This document shows positions 1-12,070 of a stretch of DNA of 64,000 bases, in pieces. Every line of letters starts with the position of its first letter. The stretch's first letter is position 1. A program made the translations under genes and the position numbers. The DNA is from Nectonema munidae (Eukaryota > Nematomorpha > Nectonematoida > Nectonematidae): assembly GCA_030549495.1 (NCBI GenBank), contig JAUIRK010000918.1:161062-225061 (forward strand). The letters run 5' to 3'. Below the pieces are notes generated by a model. The model worked only from the letters and a program-made list of their open reading frames with translations, did no database searches and was not told where the DNA came from.

Positions 1-1170
1 ATCTATGTTTGTTTCCAGATATCCTTCTCGCACAATGTATGAACAAATGGTAGATGCTTTTATTTCAAAATTTTAATTTTTAATGGAGCAAATAAATCTA
101 GATGCTTTGGCATTTAAGGTGTTTCTCTTTTTATTTTATACAGAAAAATTATTTTTTTAAACTTTATCAGGCTTATATAAAGAAGAAACTGCAGATAAAG
201 TTTTACAACGAAAGAAAACTTAATGAAAATCATTTATTGGAGGTACAAGCAAGAAAAATTGGTGTGAAAAAAGAGAGATCTGGATCACTAAAGAAAGTTT
301 GGGGAATGAAAAATTATCTTCCATCAATAGACGTCTGTGAAGATAGTATAAGCATAGCGCAACACAAAGATTGGCTTCGAAAGGAGTTTTATGAAGCAGA
401 AAAAAACGAGAAGTTAGTTGATTTAAAAATGGATATTACATTCTCTAACCGGAGGAATAAATTAATAAAAGAAAATGTTAAAATTTCCATTTTTTTGTAG
501 GAATACCCTTTTTTGAAGTCTTATGATCATGTAAAATTGTAGAGTCTAAAGGTCATATTATTTTGATTTCTATTGTTTTTTAGCTGACAAAAGAATTTCA
601 AAGGCTTGGTCCCACAACCGATGAAAATATTAAAACATTTATGGAAGAAGGTTTGAAAAAGTATCAGAGAGCTGTTAAGTGTTTGTCTTTTGAAAAATTA
701 AAACCGCATAAGAGCACTCTCAGTTACAAGAAATCATAGACATTGAAACAAATGACGCACAAATTGAAAGTAAGTGATACAAATATTAGTTTCTTTTTTT
801 AGTTGCTTTTTTAAGGGTTGAAATTATCTCAAACTCTTCTGATATCATCGCTTTACAGAGAAGATTTGAAAATTTTAAAAGAGAGTAAAGAAAACAATGA
901 ATGGAAATTTGTTTTTCAAATTTATATACTCAAGAAAAAAAATCATTCGAACTTTACATCGAAAATATTTGTGTTTTGTGTTGTGATGATGTTATTGAAA
1001 TATTTAAATCTATTTTTATTTCTTGCTATGTTTTTAATTTAACCTACCCTAAATGTATAAGAAAAACACTTATATTTATACAAAATGTTTTTTACAAAAT
1101 TTTTGATAAAAAATGTATATATAGTTGGAAAATAGTCAACACACTAACTGAAATAAATAGACATCTTTGA
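1..1170 (+). pseudogene. SAMD3-like multicopy gene remnant, copy 1 (C-terminal half)
   Basis: This resembles the C-terminal half of the SAM-domain-protein-3-like family, which is multicopy in several animal genomes. The role of these proteins is unknown. An exon after a ttccag acceptor near 16 reads YPSRTMYEQM. The open stretch 102-500 carries the family landmark NYLPSID followed by an acidic/basic helix and FSNRR. A further exon follows tttttag near 583 (LTKEFQRLGPTT). The typical tail FNLTYPK with TLIFIQ lies near 1040-1090. The N-terminal SAM domain would lie before the window. The pieces lie in different frames with stops between them, so the copy looks broken. Two related copies lie at 9591 and 20791. 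Family recognition rests on remembered conserved motifs, not on a search. Confidence 0.6.
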
Positions 1171-2477
1171 AATTTACGCATAATATTTTATATCACTGTG
1201 AATATATTATATTTTTTATTTACATTTCCTTTTTCCTGAATTTATTCACTTTTTTGTAGTTTTTAACCATAAACAGAGTTGTAAATAAACTGTTGAAAAT
1301 CTTTATTTCATTTTTTCACAGATCAAATATATATTATGCGATTTGAAAAAAAATTAAAAAAAAGATTCAGACATTGAAAAAACCCTTTGGAAGGGTTTTT
1401 GAATAAAGTAAACTATTTTGCATAATTTTATTACTTTTTCCTAATTACTGGAACTAGATTGGGGCTCAAAATCTCGACTTACCGAAGCAAAGTCAGGCGT
1501 CTTGTCCCCAAACACCCGCCAACAAAGTTTAAGATAAAAATATGATATAAATTTCAATCAAATATATTCACCTTCTATGAATTATAATGTGTAGTTATAG
1601 ATACATTTTTCTGTATTTAGCAATTTTTTTCGTTATTTTATGTTATTTTTGATTTAAATTATAAAAAACTAGTAACATTATTGAATTTTTTCTATTGGAG
1701 TTATGAGAAAAAACTAGCCCTTGCTTGACGGATGATTTTGTAATAGCACCGTGGACGGTATGACCGTATGACATTTTTGTCCATATTTCAAAAAAAAATT
1801 TTATTCCAAAATTTTTTGAATTTTATTTGACAAAAGATAATAAATTAATTATTGCTAAATTTTGTGATATAAAAACCTTCGAAATCTCAGATTTGTCGAA
1901 CCAAATTCAAAAAATATTTAACGTCATCTATCAATAAAAAAACTAGTCTGGGCTTTTCTAGTGACATTTGAAACCTTTTATCAATAATATTGTATGTATT
2001 CAATCGTCGAAAACTCTCATCCCATATAAGAAATAATGATAAGATTCAATTTACTTTTAAAATAGAAAGATAAACCAAGTCTTTAATAATTAATTTTTAT
2101 CAAATTATGCACATACGAAACTAAAAGTAAGGGGAACCAACGATATATTTAAAAAGAATAAATATTTTTTGATTTGAACATTTTTCGATTCTTTGATTAT
2201 TTGACAAATATAATATTTAAAATGGTGCAAATTGCAAAGTAAAGGTAATAACTTTTGTAATATCGTATGAGGTAGCAAAATATGAACAGAAAGTTTCATA
2301 TTTTTTGATTTAAGAATATTTTTCGATTCTTTGATTACAGAATTTTATTTTGATTATTTGATAAAATATATTATTTAATATGGTGAAAAAATTGCAAAAA
2401 TATAGGTAATAACTTATCTAACATCCTCTCCCCGAATGAGGTATATCAAATCTTACATCTAGCAAAATATGAACTGA
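1171..2477. other. AT-rich DNA without a gene
   Basis: No supported coding region. Very AT-rich, with a short inverted repeat around 1382-1398 (ccctttggaaggg). From about 2040 to 2440 the sequence is repeated at 31490-31985, including a block with gtaaggggaaccaacgat near 2127 that is found in both orientations at the second locus. Confidence 0.6.
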
Positions 2478-2479
2478 CA

Positions 2480-2915
2480 GGTTGGAGATGAATCATCGCG
2501 GTATACAGGTTGGAGATGAACCATCGTAGTATACAGGTATATAGGTAATAACTTATGTAGCATCGTCTCCCCCAATGAGTTATATCAAATCTTACATCTA
2601 GCAAAATGTGAACAGAAAGTTGAACATTGTCTCCCTAGTCATTTGTACATGGAATAGAAACCATCGTAGTATACAGGTTGAAGATGAATCATCGTAGTTA
2701 TACAGGTTGGAGATGAATCATTGTAGTATACAGGTTGGAGATGAATCATCGTAGTATACAGGTTGGAGATGAAACATCGTAGTATACAGGTTGGGGATGA
2801 ATCATCGTAGTATACAGGTTGGAGATGAATCATCGTAGAATACAGGTTGGAGATGAATCATCGTAGTATACAGGTTGGAGATGAATGAATCATCTTAATA
2901 TACAGGTTGGAGATA
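2480..2915. repeat. 28-bp minisatellite
   Basis: Tandem 28-bp units of the form ggttggagatgaatcatcg followed by tagtataca. Two units lie at 2480-2540, then a spacer of about 100 bp, then a run of about nine units from about 2660. Single-base variants and one short insertion occur. The same units appear in small number at 31970-32185, with matching flanks, inside a MULE fragment. Open reading frames here only reflect the repeat. Confidence 0.85.
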
Positions 2916-3385
2916 TATATGTTACAGGGAAATTGCGAAATTAGGGATTTCATGAAACACCTAAAATTTTTAGTAACTTTATGAAATTACTGTTTCACTT
3001 AGGGATTTCATAAATTACCTATAATTTTCAGGGATTCCGCGCATTTACTGAAAACAAAGGCGTTTTATTACACTAGTTTACTGAATACAATAGTAATGTG
3101 TGAGAATATGAAAAAATCCCTAAAAGTGGTTTGTTTATAGATTCTTAAGCATGATTAGTATAGATAAAGGTTAAAACTGAAATATGACCACTGATAGTGA
3201 ACCTAATTAATATTTCATATTTTCTGAATGTTCTTTTTAAACTACACATAAATCTAAAATAGTTTTAGAACATGAAACAGCTCGCGTTCCTAAAAATTTT
3301 TTATATAGCGATTAACTTTAATTTTTAATTTAATTGCTTTGTTAAATAAATTGATAAAAATGAAAAACGAGAAAAATAAAAAGTA

Positions 3386-4849
3386 TTAATTTTTATTTGG
3401 ACAAGTAAAACTATTATGACATATACTATTACAAAGTGTCCTCGCCTTGAAGCATTTGCATCTATTTGTCTGACACTGTTTCTGACTTTTGCTGCAGTCA
3501 CAATGGAAAAATTCTTGTCCTCCAGAAGCAGTCGCTTTAAGAGCTTCACGCAGTGTAATGATGAGTTCTTTGTTGACGTCATCTTCGTTTAAAAGCTTTT
3601 GTGAACAGAGGTCAAACTGATTTCTAGAGTATTTTGTACTAAGAATCCCAGATTTAATTGCAATTCTGTACATGTTAGACTCATCTCGAATAAGAATAAC
3701 TCCAAGGATATTTCTTGGGTCTCCTCTACCTCTGTCAACTTTAGGAATTGGAACAGCGACATTATCCCCAACTTCTCCTTCTTTCAAATAAACACAAGAG
3801 CGTTTCACCATTCTTTCAGCCTGTGATAGTTGGGACTCGTATGCTTTTTTTCGCAGGTGAATTATTTCTTGAAGCCCCAAATTAAGAGTTGTTTCATTGA
3901 CTGAGTTTTGTGAAGGTGATAGTTCATTGAGGTTATAAGAAGATGAGGGCGACTCATTCAAAATCAGAGTTGATTCAGGCTCATTAGTTGTAAAAGCTTC
4001 TGATGTAGGTTTAATGACGGGAAAGAGCAGAGGATTTTCATGAAAACTTGGTTCAGTTGTATTTATGGTTAACGCTTGATTTATTGCAAGAAGATCATCT
4101 TCAGATTGTAATCTTTCAAGAATTTCGTCTGATAAACTAGAAGAAGTCAATCCAACTTTAGGATTCTCTCCAAACATTGCTTTATAAGGCGTCATTTTGA
4201 TACCAGCATGATAAGCACAGTTCTTTTGTTGTTGAACAAATTTAAGCCCTACTGTCCAGTCCTGAGTATTATTGTCATTCATCCAAGCCACTAGCATGTC
4301 TTTAATGTCACAATTTGCTCTTTCTACGGATCCCTGGCTTTGTGGATATCTTGGTTTGCCATGAACTATGATGAGATTTGGCCATAAGTCTTTAAGCTCT
4401 GTGATGACTCTAGATGTGAATTCTAAGCCATTGTCGCTTTGTAAGATTGCTGGTGCACCAAACATTAAGAAGATATCCAACAGGTGAAAAGCAACTTCAG
4501 CAGCTCTTTTTGAAGTCAAAGGCCTTAGAAGAACAAATTTTGTGAGATGACACTGATAAACCATGATCCACTTGAACGAACCTTGTGAAGATGATTGCTG
4601 GTCAATAAGATCAACTTGACTTCTAGAGTTAAATTCTTTGGATAAAATAGGTTTTACAACAACACCTTTAGTTTTGATACGCTTTCTTTTTTCTTGACAT
4701 ACAAAGCAATATGACTTAAACAGTTCCACAGCTTCAGTTGTGATGTTATTTATATGCAGTAAACAATAATAAAAATAATATTTATCCAAAACATATTTTT
4801 TTCGAATCAAAGTGTAAATCAAACCCGCACTTAAATTTTGGATGTTCAA
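3386..4849 (-). CDS. KRBA2/Ginger-like DDE integrase, uninterrupted
   Basis: A 487-residue open frame with an integrase core: a CxxC pair (C48, C51) as the end of a zinc-binding module, then D80 (SQVDLI), D139 (LQSDNG) and E176 (GSVERAN), with 36 residues between the last two, which is the classic DDE spacing. GKPRYPQSQG before the glutamate is the usual signature of KRAB-A-domain-protein-2-like and Ginger-type integrases. The C-terminus is rich in cysteine (CDCSKSQKQC, CKCFKARTLC), like a CXC/tesmin module. Such proteins insert DNA by a retrovirus-like strand-transfer reaction in the nucleus. The N-terminal 35 residues fit the family poorly, so an upstream exon or a later start is possible. 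Terminal repeats were not located. It could derive from a Ginger DNA transposon or from a related integrase gene; the sequence alone does not decide. Confidence 0.8.
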   Translation of the reverse strand: MNIQNLSAGLIYTLIRKKYVLDKYYFYYCLLHINNITTEAVELFKSYCFVCQEKRKRIKTKGVVVKPILSKEFNSRSQVDLIDQQSSSQGSFKWIMVYQCHLTKFVLLRPLTSKRAAEVAFHLLDIFLMFGAPAILQSDNGLEFTSRVITELKDLWPNLIIVHGKPRYPQSQGSVERANCDIKDMLVAWMNDNNTQDWTVGLKFVQQQKNCAYHAGIKMTPYKAMFGENPKVGLTSSSLSDEILERLQSEDDLLAINQALTINTTEPSFHENPLLFPVIKPTSEAFTTNEPESTLILNESPSSSYNLNELSPSQNSVNETTLNLGLQEIIHLRKKAYESQLSQAERMVKRSCVYLKEGEVGDNVAVPIPKVDRGRGDPRNILGVILIRDESNMYRIAIKSGILSTKYSRNQFDLCSQKLLNEDDVNKELIITLREALKATASGGQEFFHCDCSKSQKQCQTNRCKCFKARTLCNSICHNSFTCPNKN

Positions 4850-5460
4850 AAGAAGTAAAAACTAATGTTAATTTATAAAAAACCGAAAACTAAAATGATT
4901 TTATAAAAATCTAAAAATAAATAGTGGACTACGATTATCCAACAAAACTTGTACATTCGATCTACATTTTTCACTTCAAAAATAATTTTAAATTTATTAG
5001 AAAAAGATTATACTGACCAATAAAAAAACGAAGGTTAATTTATAAAAAAAATGGAAAAACTAATACTATTTTATAAAAATCTACAAATAAATTTAGATTC
5101 TGAGAGTAGAGTCGCTTTATAATTTTGCTGGAAATTGTCACATAATATAGGTAAAAATTTGTCCTAATGAAAGGAGCTTTCCTTTAAAATGCATCCCTTA
5201 TCTGCTAATTTGGTAATGGCAATTTGGTAATTGGTACAATGGTATGAAGCCCATGAAAAATAAAAACAGTAAAATGGCATTTCTTAAGTACTTATGATAT
5301 AAGTAATGTATTCTGAAAGGCCATAAAAAATGCTTTAATTTGGTATATCGCATGATGCATTTTGTTGAAAAATGTGAAAGTTATAAGCGTTTTAATATTT
5401 GACTAAGATTTAAGCTAGGAACACTACAAATAAACTAAGCATACACTAGCCCGATAAAAT
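4850..5460. other. AT-rich flank of the integrase gene, no gene seen
   Basis: No coding support. Contains a copy of a motif (caaaacttgtacattcgat near 4941) that recurs at 5682, 5947 and 6294, so this stretch belongs to the locally repeated region that follows. Confidence 0.5.
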
Positions 5461-5960
5461 AAACCACACACGCGTGCTAAAGATGTGGTGAAGCGTATGC
5501 GAAATAAGAATTCACTGCGCTCACAAACGCGTAATGCAACATGTGTTCATCTTTCTTCGCATAGTTATGCTCTAAAATCAATGAATAATGTGATTTATTC
5601 TTCGCACACTGTAGGTATAAATATAACGAATGTTTTTCGTTAAAAATTAGAAAGGTTGTATCTAAACTAAATAAAAGTATCCAACAAAACTCTTACATTC
5701 AATCGACATAATAAACCACACACGCGTGCTAAAGATGTGGTGAAGCGTATGTGAGATAAGAATTCACTGCGCTCACAAACGCGTAATGCAACATGTGTTC
5801 ATCTTTCCTCGCATAATTATGCTCTAAAATCAATCAATAATGTGATTTATTCTTCGCACACTGTCGGTATAAATATAACGAATGCCCTTGGTTAAAAATT
5901 AGAAAGGTTGTATCTAAACTAAATAAAAGTAGACTACGATTATCAAACAAAACTCGTACA
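5461..5960. repeat. 252-bp tandem duplication
   Basis: Two head-to-tail copies, 5461-5712 and 5713-5960, each starting aaaccacacacgcgtgc and differing at only a few positions. The start motif includes a cacgcgtg core and recurring acgcgt sites. No open frame of note. Confidence 0.8.
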
Positions 5961-6640
5961 TTTAATCGACTTTTTTCACTTGAAAAATAATTTAAAATTT
6001 ATTAGAAAAATATTATACTGACCTATACTACTGACCCATAAAAAGTAAAAAATATATATTAATTTTCGACAGTTTTATTTAACTATGACATTTTAAAATG
6101 TTAAAAACCATATTCTACTTTTGTGAATATAAAATTTTGAAGAAATAATATATAAACTCATCACGTTAATTATTGGTATTTTTTGAAACTAGATAAAAGT
6201 TGACTGACCTCACATAAAAGAGGATTTTGGAAAAATAAAAATATATTTATTTGTAAAGCCTAGCCTATTTTACCCACAAAGAGTATAGCTTCAAATCTTG
6301 TACATTCGATCAACATTTTTCACTTCAAAAATAATTTTTAATTTATTAGAAAAAAATTATACTGACCTATACTACTGACCTATAAAAAGTAAAAAATATA
6401 TATTAATTTTCGACAGTTTTCTTCAAATATGAAATTTTAAAATGTAAAAAATCATATTTTACCTTTGTGAATATAAAATATTGAAAAAATATTATATAAA
6501 TTAAGAACGTTAATTATTATTGGTATTTTTTGAAACTAGATAAAACTTTACTGACCTCACATAAAAGCAGATTTTGGAAAAATGAAAATATATTTATTTG
6601 TATAACCTAGCCTATGTTAACCACAAAGAGTATACCTTTC
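5950..6640. repeat. ~344-bp diverged tandem duplication
   Basis: Two diverged copies, about 5950-6290 and 6295-6640, share the order ttattagaaaaa, actgacctatactactgacc, tattaattttcgacagttt and gacctcacataaaag. This is non-coding. It is likely the eroded subterminal part of a mobile element, but no ends could be assigned. Confidence 0.65.
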
Positions 6641-7436
6641 TAATGGTATCATTTTCATTCAATTTTTTTTTAAATCTTCACATTATGCTTCACTCAAAAG
6701 GTGGTCCGTAATTTTTTCAAAAATTTAGACAAAATTTTTCGAAGTAAAGTCCATTTATTAAAATTTTTTAAAACTTTTTCAAAAATAAATTATTCTAGAG
6801 TATGTAGCAAACGATAAGCTTTCTAATGATATATATATCATGAAAAAGAAATATTGAAAAACAGTTTAATTCTTTCTTCAAATCAAACAAGTAAAAATTT
6901 TCAAAAAGTAGTATTGGTAGTATTAATATTATTATTAATATTATTATGATTATATATTACATAAACATTTCAACCAATCATATAGTTTTTATGAAATAAA
7001 ACTGCAATTTCAAAGTTAAATTTTTTGAACTTTTAGGTAGAATTTTTGAAATGTGGCTTTCAATATGTATGTAAAATATTTTTTGAAAATTTTTATTTTA
7101 AGTATATTTTTTAAGCATTTTACGATTTACACATTTAAATATATAATAAGGCTGGCAAGTTTGGCGAGTTGTCTCGCCGGAGGTCTTGCCAGACCTCTGA
7201 TATATATTGCTATCGTGTGTAGACACTACAAAAAAACAGAAATGTAATGATTTATATAAAGAAAAGTATATCATAATTAAAATAAATATAGATAAATAAT
7301 CAAATTTAGTGATTAGTAATAATCTAGGTCATTTTCTAAAAAAGTAAATGAGTATTTTTTAAATCAATTTTTTTTAAAGTAAGCACACACACACAATAAA
7401 CAATGTCGTAAAGTAGTATTTTATCTTTGATTTCTT
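6641..7436. other. AT-rich spacer before piggyBac gene
   Basis: No gene supported. A small GC-richer patch at 7150-7200 holds short inverted repeats (ggtcttgccagacc). A possible splice acceptor (ttgctttatag) ends at 7447, just before the piggyBac coding piece, so an upstream exon may be hidden here. Confidence 0.5.
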
Positions 7437-8770
7437 TTGCTTTATAGAAAAGAGAGACCAAAGTATGCTTGTATAAATTATTGCTATGAATGTTTTGAGG
7501 TTCACCATATACTAACCTATTTTTCTTGTCTGATTTATTTGGGCCAAAACATGGATCAAAGGATAAAAGTAAGTGACCTGTTTAATGACAATTATGGAGT
7601 TCCTTTTTTAAAAGCATCTCTCGGAAAGGATATGTTTACATTGATAAGCGTTTTTCTTTGTTTTGACGACAAGAGGCTTAGAGATCCCAATGAGAAAATT
7701 TCAGCCATCCGATATATTCATACTCACTTTTATAATATATTTTCTCAATATTGGACTCCTGATGCAAACGTTACCGTTGACGAGCAGTTGGTACGCTTTA
7801 GAGGACGATCCAATATCAAGATCTACGATCCAAAAAAGCCAGGTCATTATGGATTCAAGTTCTATCATCTTAATCTAGGAACTTTTATTACCTAAAGACT
7901 GAGTTGTATGTTTCAGGGCTTCCTGACAAAAATTACTTTTCATCATTTTGTATCATGAAAAGGTTAATTACTGCTTGTAATCTTCCTCAAGGATCTGGAA
8001 TTTTTTGTGATAGGTTTTTTACATCATATAATATAGTTAAATGGGCCCTCGAAAGAAAATATACTGTTTGTGGAACAGCCATGGCAGCAAGGAAGTTTAT
8101 TCCTAACATTTTAAAACCTAATTACCTAAAGAGTCTAAAACTTCAGGAATGTGAATCAAGAATTATTTATTGTAAAGAAGCCTCACTTTCTGCTTACATT
8201 CCTCGAAAGCATGCGCAAAAAAACTTCAAAGTTGTCTATGTGTTTTCCTCACAACACAGAAAAAGAGTTGAAATTTCTAGTATTTATCGTAAACCGGCGC
8301 CATTGTTGGAATATAATAAAAATAAGAGTGGTGTAGATGTTGCGAATCGAATGGTCAGACAGTTCCGTACATATAAGCCATGTAGAAGGTGGACAGTTGC
8401 TGTATTTTCTAACTACCTTGATATTTCCTGCTTAAATACATATATTATCACTCGATTTAACTCCTCTGAAAGTCATTCTTCCAATGTTAATCATGGTAGA
8501 AAAACATTTTTAAAAAAGCTTGCATTTTATTTGGCTAGTGATTCAATGAAAATAAGAGCTTCAACTCCCCAGATCAACTCAAAAGTAAAATCCCTTTTGA
8601 ATTTTTACGGTTTTTCGCCTGAAAAAGAGCATCAACCTTCAAGCTCTCTCAGAGGATTTTGTTATTTTTGTCTACCTAAGAAAACTAGAACAACGCGAAA
8701 GTGTGAAGGATGTTCTTTTTTTATTTGCAAAACACATTCAAAACTTTCCTGCTCTCAATGCTTAGCTTAA
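7437..8770 (+). pseudogene. piggyBac-family transposase with one frame break
   Basis: piggyBac transposases cut and paste DNA at TTAA sites using three aspartates. The first block (7437-7895) gives FLCFDDKR and the first catalytic Asp in TVDEQLVRFRGR. The second block (from 7898) starts KTELYVSG and carries the second Asp in GIFCDRFFTS and the third in KSGVDVANRM. The C-terminal cysteine-rich domain is present (CYFCLPKK, CEGCSFFICKTHS, CSQC). The two blocks are adjacent parts of one protein in different frames, so a single net 1-base shift lies near 7890. The N-terminus before the FLCFDDK region is short, and an upstream exon or a truncation is likely. No TTAA-flanked terminal repeats were identified. 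A related but more decayed copy lies at 13146-14365. Confidence 0.85.
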
Positions 8771-9590
8771 ATTTTTTTCTGCTTCAATAAAATTGCATTT
8801 TCTCCACTATTTATTCTTAAAACCTTAAAATAGGAAATTTTTTTAATTTATTAAATTTATTGCACTTTTTATACTCTTTTTTTGTTATAAATCAAAATTA
8901 AAAAATATATTTTAGGAAAAAATAATTTTAATTTTTAACGCCATCTCAAAATTTCTTTTTATAATTTTTACAATTTTTGGCCTTTTATGCTTTCATTCAA
9001 AAACTGTAGGGCCTTTAAATTAAATAATGAAATCCTTACATTGACATAATTTTATAATTTTTTTACATATTGGTTAAAATTTTTGCATAATGGGAAAGTT
9101 TTTTGTTATATCTTACAAACTATAGCCGTGGAGTAAAATGCCATATGTCCGTAGTCCGAAGGTTATTCGATTAGGAGCGATATAAACATTTCCTCAGTCA
9201 ACTATGTTAAATTTAAATCAATTAATTATACGAAAAGCAGTGTCTTAATTTACAGTGATATGAACAATGAAACGCTAAGTTTTGTAAAATTGAAAAGATT
9301 TATGTTTGCGATGATAGTGAAGTAATTTTTGTCTGCCAAAAACATAAAGTAATTGAATTTGACTCCCATTTAAATGCTTTTTTATGTGAAAAGATATCAT
9401 AAAAAATTTGCGTTAGTTTGCGAAATATTTTTTATAAATGGCCACAAAGTTCCTATTTTCATGGAATTTTTTTTTTATGTTGTATTAATAAATATTGACT
9501 TCTGTTAGTCATAAATTTAAGCTTTTTCACATCACATTAAATTTTTTAATTTTATAATATATTTTTAGCGATTTTAAAAGGTTTAGATCA
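8771..9590. other. AT-rich spacer, no gene seen
   Basis: No coding support. Presumably the 3' side of the piggyBac copy and the 5' flank of the SAM-domain gene. A slightly GC-richer patch (gtccgtagtccgaaggtt near 9149) could be a remnant element end. Confidence 0.4.
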
Positions 9591-11210
9591 ATGAGTAAGG
9601 AAAATTTAAGCAAGATTGCTGAAGAAATAAATGAAAGTTTATCAGTTTCAGAAATTCAAGAAAAATTAAAGGCTTTGCAGTTTCCACCATATGTTATGCT
9701 GGCTTTCGAAGGTTGATTCTTTTTACTTACCTTTTGTTATTAAGAATATTTTTTTAGAAAATGAAATTGATGGTATGGTATTTTTAAATCTACAAGAGAA
9801 AGACATATTATTAATGATCGGAAACAAGGTTGGACCAACAAAAAAATTGATGATGATAATAAATCATGCGGCTAGAAACAAAGACATGATTCTTACTGAT
9901 TCTGATGAACTAACATCACCTAAAATTATGTCAACTTGTTCAAACGTAAGTTCACGATATAGATTTGCAATTTATTTATACATACGTATTGCAGACAGAA
10001 GATGGAAGAAATGGTAAATCCATGTATATACCAAAGTTTTCTACAAAAATGAACTCTCTTTTGGAAAGCGAATATGTCATAAATGAATTTGACAAGTTGG
10101 TGGAATAAGTTGCATACCACGTCATATCTATAGGCGATTTCGACAGTAAAGAGAATTACGATTCCTTGGGTAGATCACTTTATTCAATTTATCCGTGTAT
10201 TGGATTCCCATATGGGAGAGTTCCATGGGTAATTAAGATTATTTTTAGTGTGATTTTTTTTAATGATCAGGTTTTTAGACTTTTTTCAACAAAAAACTTT
10301 CCCAAAAAGTTCGCAACATAAGATGGAAATGGAATAAACGTAGAAACTTCAACTCAGTAAGCAAAGAAAAAAGAAGCTTGAATTTCGTTCTTAGCAAAAA
10401 CTATCGTAAATATATTTGCCTTATACATTTTTTATATTTGTTTTCTTTTTAAAAATTCTTTGTAGAAGAGAGTGAAACTGGAATGTCCTCCTCAGAAGCT
10501 CATCAATTTTTATGTGAAGAAATCAAAAAAAGTGATTAAGATAGAGAATATTCAGCAATATATTTAGCACAAGAAGTTAGTTTATCTGAAAGAAGATAAA
10601 AATGAGAAATCTACCTGTTGGATTACGAGCAGTTTAGAAGTTTTCCTTTTCTCGAAAATACTGAAATGATCTTATATACATAATATCACATTTTTTTCTT
10701 AAATTTTATTTTACAGGTTGAAAAGAGTTTTCTTTACTCAAAAAAGAATTAACGGATGAAAAAATCAACCGAAATTGGAAAACAACGATTATAAACGAAA
10801 TAATTATGAGGATAACGAAATAACGTTGTATATTTTGAATATACCGAAATCTCCAAACGAAAATGAAAGAAATTTACAAATAAAAATCTCTTTTGACGAA
10901 ATAACTTCCATTTCATCAAAATATAAAGTCAATGAAAAACTTCTGAACATTCTAGACGTAATGATACTCTATTTTTAAAATCTTTCACAATTTTCCCATT
11001 GAATTTTTCTAGGAAAGTTCTCTCAATATTTCTTCAGAAGTTGGAAGCTCTCCCAAGATGATTGTGTGCAAAAATGAAGTAACAAAATCGATATATGTAG
11101 TTTGAGATGGAGTTTCTTTTTGTTTAGGACATCTGGTAAAAGAAGCCTTGATATTTTTGCTGAAAATATATTATGTATTTGATCTTTATCCAAAAAATTT
11201 TCAAATTACT
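9591..11210 (+). pseudogene. SAMD3-like multi-exon gene, copy 2, broken
   Basis: Exon 1 (9591-9711) starts at a clear ATG. Exon 2 (9758-9945) completes a SAM domain (NEIDGMVFLNLQEKDI, then KVGPTKKLM). Exon 3 (9995-10228) encodes the YDSLGRSLYSIYPCIGFPYG region and contains one in-frame TAA near 10107. The next exon from about 10270 gives KLSQKVRNIRWKWNK. Later pieces at 10470-10600 and 10775-10957 match the RR-containing helix and C-terminal region but contain further stops. Splice sites (gtaagt at 9946, ttgcag before 9995) sit at the same places as in copy 3, so this is a DNA-level duplicate rather than a retrocopy. SAM domains mediate protein-protein binding; the job of this family is unknown. 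At least four breaks make it a likely pseudogene. Confidence 0.7.
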
Positions 11211-11656
11211 TGGTTTCTTTCAAAATATGGTTTTCAACGACAATTATGCATTTTTTAAAACAACAAAATTAGTCAAGTTTGAAAATAAGTTTTTGGAAAG
11301 CATGCAAAATGTTGGAGAATATATTTTGTGTTTTTTTTAATCAATTTTCAATAAATTACCTTGAATTTTAAAATTTTTATTTATTTTTTCAAATTGTATT
11401 TTTTTTATTTTTGGAGCGGTTATTCATCAATTACACATATTAATATTTTAGAAGTTCAAATGGGGTATGTTTTTGAAATCATGTCCAAACATACCTTTCA
11501 TCATTTGGACTAAATTTCTACCACCTAAGCGCCTCATAGTTAAAGTGTTTAGAATCTTGGCGTTTAGAAATAAACTTATAAGTGTTCAGACGCTTAGAGT
11601 TTAAACATGTTTACAATTTTAGGTGTTCAAAATCGGTGACCTATTTGGTGTTTAGT
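11211..11656. other. Spacer with gtttaga-type repeats
   Basis: No gene. From about 11530 short degenerate repeats built on gtttaga / tctaaac (both orientations) appear and continue at 12070-12200, beyond the hAT MITE. Similar repeats occur at 22640-22815. Confidence 0.5.
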
Positions 11657-12070
11657 CTCTAAACCAGGGGTCGGGAACCTATGGCTCGCGAGCCAGACAT
11701 GGCTCTTTTGATGACTGCATCTGGCTTTCAGATAAATTAGGTGGCCTTCAGGATAAAGGGAGGTATTGCGATAATGCTTATCCTTCTTGCCAATTCTACA
11801 CTCTCTTAATTTCGTCATCATTACGAATCACGACGACACAAATAAAGCTGATGATGATGCAGACTTTGTTTATTAATAAATAACTTCGATAAAACAATGT
11901 TGTTTAAAATAAATTCAGAGTCTTATTATACTATAAAATTGTTGGTCTTCTTTTTCCATTTAGTTGTAATCAGTATTTAAAAATATATATGGCTCTCAGA
12001 GGATTAGATTTTAAAATATGTGTTTTTTGGGCTCTTTTAGTCAAAAAGGTTCCCGGCCCCTGCTCTAAAC
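11657..12070. mobile_element. hAT non-autonomous element (MITE) with 8-bp target duplication
   Basis: The element spans 11665-12062 (398 bp). It begins caggggtcgggaacc and ends ggttcccggcccctg, a good inverted repeat of the hAT type. It is flanked by a perfect 8-bp duplication CTCTAAAC at 11657-11664 and 12063-12070. The subterminal gctcgcgagcc palindrome is typical of this vertebrate/invertebrate hAT group. There is no transposase. The intact duplication suggests a recent insertion. Confidence 0.93.

Noticed and set aside
2639-2833. Open frame on the minus strand with a repeating peptide
   Set aside because: It is the translated 28-bp minisatellite; there is no start context and the unit is broken elsewhere in the array.
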